Below the pieces are notes generated by a model. The model did no database searches and was not told the DNA's origin. It was given only the letters and a program-made list of their open reading frames with translations. 45,799 nt of DNA, taken from Gammaproteobacteria bacterium (GTDB taxonomy: Bacteria > Pseudomonadota > Gammaproteobacteria > Berkiellales > Berkiellaceae). The DNA lies in NCBI GenBank assembly GCA_013288185.1, contig JABDCK010000008.1:1-45799 (forward strand), read 5' to 3'. The translations under genes and the position numbers were made by a program. Each line of letters opens with the position of its first letter. Position 1 is the first letter of the stretch. Of the stretch, positions 40,762 through 45,799 are shown piece after piece.

Positions 40762-41298
40762 TTATAGTTCAAGTCTTCTAGATTTTCTGGCTTCACCATC
40801 TGGATCTGCTGCTAGAGTTGCTGCTTCATCTGCTGCTGGTGGAGCTGCTGGTGGAGCTGCTGCTAGAGTTGCTGCTTCATCTGCTGCTGGTGGAGCTGCT
40901 GCTAGCTCTGCAGCCTTTCTCGCTGCTTGTTGCTTTTTCTGTGAGCGATTGTAAAGATAAAGTGTCGTAAACCCAATTGTTGCGGTTGTTGCTATAATAG
41001 GCAGTGCATGCTCGCCAACGAATTCGGCAGTTACTTCTGCAGCATGTCTCAGCATAGCTTCTGTATCTTGTATAGAAGGCAATGCATTGTATAGAATAGT
41101 AAGCGTGCTGTCAGTTACGTTATTTGCAACCTCATCTATGCCGGGGGCTACTGCTCCTAAGCCTTCTTCAATGGCTACATCTTTGGCGACTTCTCCTACG
41201 ATTTCACCAGCCGCACCTATTATTTCTTTGACAATGGGAGCTATGGTTTTTGAAACTGTTTGAGTTACTGTGCTGGCGATGGGTCCTGCATTTGACAT
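40762..41298 (-). CDS. Ala-rich membrane protein with Pro/Ala repeat tail
   Basis: 178 residues. The first 100 are mostly small residues with V-A-K-D-V-A-I-E-E-G-L, then a hydrophobic segment A-L-P-I-I-A-T-T-A-T-I-G-F-T-T-L-Y-L-Y followed by N-R-S-Q-K-K-Q-Q (one membrane pass). The tail repeats A-A-P-P-A-A-D-E-A-A-T-L-A-A twice, encoded by a 43-bp direct repeat, and ends K-S-R-R-L-E-L. No family recognised. A purine-rich GAGAAGGA precedes the ATG. It lies next to the CaaX kinase on the same strand, so an effector-like role is possible but not shown. Confidence 0.6.
   Translation of the reverse strand: MSNAGPIASTVTQTVSKTIAPIVKEIIGAAGEIVGEVAKDVAIEEGLGAVAPGIDEVANNVTDSTLTILYNALPSIQDTEAMLRHAAEVTAEFVGEHALPIIATTATIGFTTLYLYNRSQKKQQAARKAAELAAAPPAADEAATLAAAPPAAPPAADEAATLAADPDGEARKSRRLEL
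40808..40901. repeat. two copies of a 43-bp direct repeat inside a coding region
   Basis: The 43 bases at 40808-40850 recur exactly at 40859-40901, a 51-bp (17-codon) offset, so the reading frame is kept. GCT/GCA-rich coding for the A-A-P-P-A-A-D-E tail of the gene at 40762. Likely a recent slippage or duplication; length may vary between strains. Confidence 0.8.
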
Positions 41299-41483
41299 TT
41301 AAATTTTCCTTCTCAATCTTAAATATTCATACCCTTCTTCTCAATACTGCTGAAAAGAAGCTGCTTTTTATCATAAAAAATTGAAAAAGAAAATAATTAC
41401 CTTGATAAACATGACCGAATATTCATACCGCGTTTTTGGCGTGAGACTTAAGGTAATCAGATAAATAACATCGTAATGGGACA

Positions 41484-42749
41484 CTAAAGGATAACACACC
41501 CTTTCCTTCGCAACCCCGCCTGCGGTGCTGGCATAGGTAATCTTCCTCTTGATCTAAATTCAAGTATCCTTTGCGATGCTAGGGCAGCCGCTCTCTCATC
41601 CAACTTCGAACGCCAATGCTCCAAAGCTTCTCGAGCAGTCCAACGGCCTTCCCTAAAACATGCCATCATCCCTATCCAAGGCTGTGTCGTAAGCGCCATG
41701 GTTGGAATGTGACCTCGACCTTCTGTCATCTCCCAGAAAGTAATGCCTAAAGCATAGACATCATTGGCAAAACTTGGATGAAGAAAGTCTTCACAGCGCT
41801 GATATAATTGTCTTTTTTGAGATTCAAGCATCTGATTTAAATAATATTTGGCCAACGTATCAACACCTACCAATGCTTTAGTATATTCACCACGATATTT
41901 CCAATATGGAATAAGAGGACGACTTTCTGGATCATGCGCCACACGAAGTTCCGGTGTTTCATAACCTAATGTAGCAATTCCATAGTCATTAAAACAGCTG
42001 CAAAGTCCCCAATCTATAAAATAGGCTTTTATTCCATTTTTTCTAATGATGACAATATTATCGGGCTTAATATCTTCATGATAAATCTTTTTTTCATCAT
42101 GGAGATACGCCAATGTTTCACATAATTGTACTGCAATTAATTCAAATTCTCCGGGGTTACATTCAGCACGGAAATTTCTTAACGTTTTTCCGCGCGGCGC
42201 AAAAACATGCTGGGAATATTTCCCATCATACGTTCTTTTATGCCCTAAAACACACAACAAAAATCCTGGAGTTTCTTTGAACCTTTCCCGGTTTAAGGTT
42301 CCCTGTAACTCCCAAGGAAGCAGAATTTCACCTTTAAGTTTTTCTGCCTTTCTTGTTCGTTTTTCCAGGTTTTTACCACTAATGTCGACTAGCAAATTAA
42401 CGTAATCTTCAACTCCCGTTTCTCCGTCCAGACGAAGCGCACCAAAAGCTATTTTAGACTTACCACTCCCAACAGCACGTTCTGTAAAAATATCATTCAC
42501 CGCAAGAATCAATTGATATTCACCATCTGGTCCACGACAACCATGCCACTCCGGATACCCCATTTCAATTGCGGCGTCATTAATAGCCAGCCTATCTAAT
42601 TTTTCAATAAACGCATAATTTCTTAAAAGTTCCTCAATTCTATTTGACAAATAATTTGGATCGACGGGCTTAAAAAATTCTGTTTCACATGGCTTTGTTT
42701 TATTTCGCAAAAGTCTGTTCAACGCTGCTTGAAGCTGAAGATTAGGCAT
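41484..42749 (-). CDS. eukaryotic-like protein kinase with C-terminal CaaX box
   Basis: 421 residues from ATG 42749 (AGAGGA 7 nt before; the upstream ATG at 42788 lacks a site). Kinase landmarks: catalytic loop I-Y-H-E-D-I-K-P-D-N (224-231, Asp226, Asn231; the usual HRD is HED), D-W-G at 246-248 in place of D-F-G, T-P-E at 265-267 in place of A-P-E, and F-A-N-D-V-Y-A-L-G-I-T-F-W-E with Asp330. A glycine-rich loop may be at 93-104 (V-G-S-G-K). The last four residues C-V-I-L form a CaaX box with L at the end, preceded by R-R-K-G, as in geranylgeranylated Rho/Rap proteins. Bacteria lack prenyltransferases for this, so delivery into a eukaryotic host is inferred. Substrate unknown. Confidence 0.85.
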   Translation of the reverse strand: MPNLQLQAALNRLLRNKTKPCETEFFKPVDPNYLSNRIEELLRNYAFIEKLDRLAINDAAIEMGYPEWHGCRGPDGEYQLILAVNDIFTERAVGSGKSKIAFGALRLDGETGVEDYVNLLVDISGKNLEKRTRKAEKLKGEILLPWELQGTLNRERFKETPGFLLCVLGHKRTYDGKYSQHVFAPRGKTLRNFRAECNPGEFELIAVQLCETLAYLHDEKKIYHEDIKPDNIVIIRKNGIKAYFIDWGLCSCFNDYGIATLGYETPELRVAHDPESRPLIPYWKYRGEYTKALVGVDTLAKYYLNQMLESQKRQLYQRCEDFLHPSFANDVYALGITFWEMTEGRGHIPTMALTTQPWIGMMACFREGRWTAREALEHWRSKLDERAAALASQRILEFRSRGRLPMPAPQAGLRRKGCVIL

Positions 42750-42964
42750 AAAGTATCCTCTGAAACTAAAAGTTGCATTAGCTACCATGCACGTTCTTTG
42801 GCTTCCATATCGGTTAATATTAAGGGTGCGGGCAATTCTTTCAAAAAGTGTGTCATGCGGCTAAATTTTTGGCTTCACCAAGCAATTTTAGATGGGGAAT
42901 GCCGCATCAGTGTTATCGTAACAAATTTCCCTACTAGTGGGAAGTTTTTTGTCATATCACTTAA

Positions 42965-43762
42965 TTAATCTAGGGTTAAATCCACATCGATAACGCCTTT
43001 TTTAACCAACGTTTCCTTCTGTCCTTTACTTAAGGACTTAATCCAACGTTCAATTTTTAAGGCTTGTGATTTATTCCCTATCAGCTGTTGAAATACTACC
43101 TGAAAGGGACCCCTTTTACGCAAATATTTAGCACCCTTTTTAGCATCTTGATGATCCAGTAATCGTCTTTGCACATCCGTTGTAATGCCAGTATATAAAG
43201 AGTTATCCGCACAGCGCAAGATATAAACATGCCAAGATGGATTGGCATTTGAAAAATCACAATCAGGACTATGCGAGTTCACCATCCCTATCGCTTGCAT
43301 GTAAGCATAAATAATAGTGCTACCGACAAATCGAAAACCTCTTTTTTTCAGATCTTTGGAAATCATATCGCTTAAAGGAGAACGAATAGGTTTGTGGTTA
43401 ACAAAACCCCAAATATAATCATCAAAAGTTCCGAATTCTTTTTGTATTTTCAAAAAAGCTTTCGCATTACTAATCGCAGATTCAACTTTTAAGCGATTTC
43501 GAACAATACCAGGATCGGTCAATAATTTTTCAACTTTTTCTGGAGAAAACCTGGATACTTTCAGTGGATCAAAGCGTGCAAATAATTTTCGGTAATGCGC
43601 GCGTTTATTAAGAATGGTTTCCCAACTCAATCCTGCTTGTGCGCCTTCTAAAGTCAGCATTTCAAAATGCTTAACATCATCATGCACAGGTCGTCCCCAT
43701 TCTTCATCATGATACGCTACCAGTAATGGATTGTTGAGATTCACCCAAGCACAACGTTGCAT
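42965..43762 (-). CDS. tag: DNA-3-methyladenine glycosylase I fused to a GIY-YIG domain
   Basis: 265 residues. Residues 1-170 match Tag: C-A-W-V-N and Y-H-D-E-E-W-G near the start, E-G-A-Q-A-G-L-S-W and the zinc ligands C4, H18 and H-S-P-D-C late in the domain (E. coli Tag uses Cys4, His17, His175, Cys179). From about 176 W-H-V-Y-I-L-R-C-A-D-N-S-L-Y-T-G-I-T-T-D-V begins a GIY-YIG domain (GIY, YIG with T-G-I, then R-R-L). Tag removes 3-methyladenine and the fused nuclease domain might cut at the abasic site or a branched structure; that link is inference. It has an odd composite architecture. Confidence 0.85.
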   Translation of the reverse strand: MQRCAWVNLNNPLLVAYHDEEWGRPVHDDVKHFEMLTLEGAQAGLSWETILNKRAHYRKLFARFDPLKVSRFSPEKVEKLLTDPGIVRNRLKVESAISNAKAFLKIQKEFGTFDDYIWGFVNHKPIRSPLSDMISKDLKKRGFRFVGSTIIYAYMQAIGMVNSHSPDCDFSNANPSWHVYILRCADNSLYTGITTDVQRRLLDHQDAKKGAKYLRKRGPFQVVFQQLIGNKSQALKIERWIKSLSKGQKETLVKKGVIDVDLTLD

Positions 43763-43783
43763 AAAATTTTCACCGCATTCCCG

Positions 43784-45118
43784 TTAAACTTTACACCTTG
43801 TCGTCACAGTTTCACTCTCTAAAGGATTTTCTTCTTGACCACCTTTTCTTACAAGATAACCGCGAATATTTTTTTGCAGACAAGTAGCTGCAATATCTCG
43901 CGCGCTTATCGCTTCATTATAAACCATCAAACTCTGTCCAGCAGCTCTAGTTGTTAATTGAAATAATTCTCCATAGGTTTTTGCTGCATTCATTGCCGTC
44001 ACCATTGGATTCTGCGTATAAAATAAATCATTAAGCTCTGCCGTATACTCCAGACAACGTCTAGAATGTAACGCTATGTTGGAACAATACGCTTCAAGCG
44101 CGGTAGGAATATTATCAGACCGCAAACGCAAACTGGCTGCTAAATGTAAGGAATTGATGACCCCTAATAAAAATCCTAATCCCGCAGTGGGCGCCATCGC
44201 ATGCACGGCATCGCCAAGTAATGCTACCCGATTGACACTGCAATCTCCAAAGGGCAATTGTCGCAAAGTGGAACTAGGAATGATCTTCTCATGGGGTGTC
44301 TGTGCAATCCAACGCGCAACTTGCTCTGGACAATGTGGCATTCTTAAGAGTAATGCTTGAATTTTCTCTGCGGTCATCTCACTTGAGTCACCCTCATGAT
44401 GTAGCTCTGTAGGATCTATACGATGCGCAGCAAACCAATAATAGCTCAAAAGGCCTGCATCACTATCTACCGCATTTGGGTAAAGAAAGATGCGAAAATC
44501 TCGTCCTGCATACACCTGACAAGCATCATTAGGAAGTTCAAACCTTGCCACCTCTTCCGCTGTGCCCTGATAGGTGCCTCTATATGCTCTGATATGAAGT
44601 GGAATTGATTCAAACCCTGGAAAAATAACCCTACGTACTGCGGAATTTATTCCATCACAGCCTATCACAACATCCGCAAGAAGTGGCGGTTTATTCTTAA
44701 AGTAAACCGTACATTGACCATCTGCTTGCACTACATTTTCACAATCAAAATCGGTTTGTATAATAAGACCACAGGCATGTACTTTTTCCAACAGTTTCTT
44801 ATATATATTTTCTCTTAAAAAACCATAAGCTTCTTGACCTGGCGGTTTTTCAATATCAAAATTTTTGGGTTCCCCTGAATCACTTAAAAATGTAGTTTTC
44901 AGCTTAGGTAACGTTACTCCCACATCAGTTAAATCAACGCCAATTCTCTTTAACAATGAAACCGCTTCTGCCCAAAATATAATACCTGCCCCTTCAGCTC
45001 TAGCTGTTTCTCCTCTTTCATAAATAGCAATTTCTTCTGGCGCAAATCCTAATTGTCGTAAACTGATAGCAAGTGCTAAGCCATTGAGCCCTGCACCAAT
45101 AATGGCGATTTTTAACAT
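43784..45118 (-). CDS. FAD-dependent monooxygenase with C-terminal IQ-like motif
   Basis: 444 residues from ATG 45118 (AAGGA 8 nt before). FAD_binding_3 type: I-I-G-A-G-L-N-G-L-A-L-A (dinucleotide fold), I-G-C-D-G-I-N-S-A-V-R (DG motif) and L-G-D-A-V-H-A-M-A-P-T-A-G-L-G (GD motif). Substrate unknown (aromatic or terpenoid-like hydroxylation is common in the family). At residues 414-424, L-Q-K-N-I-R-G-Y-L-V-R, the tail fits the calmodulin-binding IQ consensus [FILV]Q-x3-[RK]-G-x3-[RK]. The extension after the fold is not usual for these enzymes. The end R-C-K-V is not a CaaX box. It lies 41 bases from the GNAT gene and is probably in the same operon. Confidence 0.88.
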   Translation of the reverse strand: MLKIAIIGAGLNGLALAISLRQLGFAPEEIAIYERGETARAEGAGIIFWAEAVSLLKRIGVDLTDVGVTLPKLKTTFLSDSGEPKNFDIEKPPGQEAYGFLRENIYKKLLEKVHACGLIIQTDFDCENVVQADGQCTVYFKNKPPLLADVVIGCDGINSAVRRVIFPGFESIPLHIRAYRGTYQGTAEEVARFELPNDACQVYAGRDFRIFLYPNAVDSDAGLLSYYWFAAHRIDPTELHHEGDSSEMTAEKIQALLLRMPHCPEQVARWIAQTPHEKIIPSSTLRQLPFGDCSVNRVALLGDAVHAMAPTAGLGFLLGVINSLHLAASLRLRSDNIPTALEAYCSNIALHSRRCLEYTAELNDLFYTQNPMVTAMNAAKTYGELFQLTTRAAGQSLMVYNEAISARDIAATCLQKNIRGYLVRKGGQEENPLESETVTTRCKV

Positions 45119-45159
45119 AGTATTATCCTTTTTTAATAATTTTATATTAATTGTGGAGA

Positions 45160-45624
45160 TTAGGCTATCCATTCGTATAATACCGCGGGACAATTCTCTT
45201 CATTACCGGAACCATCATCAAAATTTATTGCGTGAAACCCATGTCGTTCATAAAATCGGCTAGCTCTGATATTTTCCTGGAATGTATAGAGATGAATTGG
45301 AGAACCTAAAATCGCTTTTGCCTTTTTAATCATTAATGTTCCAATGCCATGACCAACCGCTTCAGGATGAATGTAAAGTTGTGTGATCCATCCTATCCCG
45401 TTGTTTTTTGTCAATGACATCATGCCAATAATAATTCCCCTTTCTTGTGCAACAATTACTTGCTCTTTTGTAAGGAGAACATTACCAATCCACTGGAGAA
45501 CGCTTTCATCTGTATGTTTTAATGGGGCAAAAGCAACCAGCTCTTTGCGTGAGCGTAAATATACATTGGTAATGGCATCAATATCTTTGGCTGTTGCATT
45601 TCTTAATGATGTCTTAATTTTCAT
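45160..45624 (-). CDS. GNAT family N-acetyltransferase
   Basis: 154 residues. I-T-Q-L-Y-I-H-P-E-A-V-G-H-G-I-G-T-L-M-I (motif A with Q/R-x-x-G-x-G/A) and L-Y-T-F-Q-E-N-I-R-A-S-R-F-Y-E-R-H-G-F (motif B) identify the fold. Substrate unknown; the sequence looks like a protein or small-molecule acetylase of the RimI-like branch. The start is ATG 45624; the longer frame would begin with TTG at 45636. Upstream to 45799 I see no gene. Confidence 0.88.
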   Translation of the reverse strand: MKIKTSLRNATAKDIDAITNVYLRSRKELVAFAPLKHTDESVLQWIGNVLLTKEQVIVAQERGIIIGMMSLTKNNGIGWITQLYIHPEAVGHGIGTLMIKKAKAILGSPIHLYTFQENIRASRFYERHGFHAINFDDGSGNEENCPAVLYEWIA

Positions 45625-45799
45625 TTTAGATACCAACTAATTTCTTGAGGTGACGAACAATTCTTATGCTTTCAGCATCTTTAAGACGCATGTAAAATAT
45701 CTTTTAGTTTCAATATTCTTGGACATATAGAAAAAATTATTTTGATTGAAATATTAAAAATCATTCAGTCTTTCCTCTATCGGAATCGAATTTGCGTTA

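Noticed and set aside
42782-42856. 24-codon frame upstream of the CaaX kinase
   Set aside because: Too short, no ribosome binding site that I trust and no family match.
43784-43800. C-terminal R-C-K-V of the FAD monooxygenase as a prenylation box
   Set aside because: The cysteine is three, not four, residues from the end, so it does not fit CaaX.
45116-45118. Possible longer start of the FAD monooxygenase at 45193
   Set aside because: The extra 25 residues overlap the GNAT gene end and have no family match, while ATG 45118 has AAGGA at the right distance and leads straight into the FAD fold.

Overview
The window looks like a chromosomal segment of an AT-rich gammaproteobacterium of the order Legionellales (Legionella, Coxiella, Aquicella or Berkiella-like). 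The pointers are a Legionella-type major outer membrane protein (34521-35603), a Kdo-hydroxylase family enzyme (28216-29058), a YadG/YadH-type ABC exporter, and several proteins carrying eukaryotic domains or short eukaryotic motifs, as expected of a bacterium that lives inside protozoa or other eukaryotic cells. The genus call is inference: the window contains no rRNA and no Dot/Icm secretion gene.

Layout. 1-3430: small proteins, a secreted cysteine-repeat protein, a transaldolase-like enzyme, a GNAT enzyme and a ferritin-like/VIT1 iron exporter. 3662-5800: a DAACS-type symporter, an orphan double-glycine leader peptide, then a scar zone with a TnpB (IS200/IS605) relic, a frameshifted XRE regulator and a perfect 57-nt palindrome. 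5789-10328: MarR, SRPBCC, AAA_28 ATPase, ABC-F, a HAD/GIY-YIG group and tRNA-Ser(GGA). 10442-14884: a YiiX-type hydrolase, YadGH, a membrane protein, an acid phosphatase and a His-rich secreted protein. 15049-20786: a three-gene 2-oxo acid dehydrogenase operon (E1 alpha, E1 beta, E2; no E3 here) divergent from acyl-CoA dehydrogenase plus an MHS/ProP-type transporter.

20816-25400 is the most unusual block: three co-directional genes with strong ribosome binding sites. They encode a Dbl-homology (RhoGEF-like) protein with SH3-ligand and 14-3-3-like motifs, a Pro/Gly/Ala repeat protein, and a coiled-coil membrane-anchored protein. The last two share a C-terminal domain, and the first and third share a D-I-P-G-P-R-R motif. 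I infer a host-directed effector operon. Downstream follow a CoA-transferase relic, phhA, phhB and a tyrosine/tryptophan-type permease (aromatic amino acid supply), the Kdo hydroxylase, a frameshifted transglutaminase-like gene coupled to radA, radA itself, and hypothetical, possibly effector, genes.

33571-38679 is largely envelope-related (MOMP, periplasmic Ntn hydrolase, SixA-like phosphatase, CPBP protease). 39279-40719 carries three exact 18-bp repeats at a 32-bp period in front of an AAA_14/DUF4143 ATPase gene. The right end has an eukaryotic-like protein kinase ending in a CaaX box (CVIL), a Tag/GIY-YIG fusion, and an FAD monooxygenase whose tail matches the calmodulin-binding IQ consensus. 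Taken together, at least four proteins carry features that make sense only inside a eukaryotic host: RhoGEF fold, prenylation signal, calmodulin motif and kinase fold. Each call rests on motif reading by eye; no database search was run.
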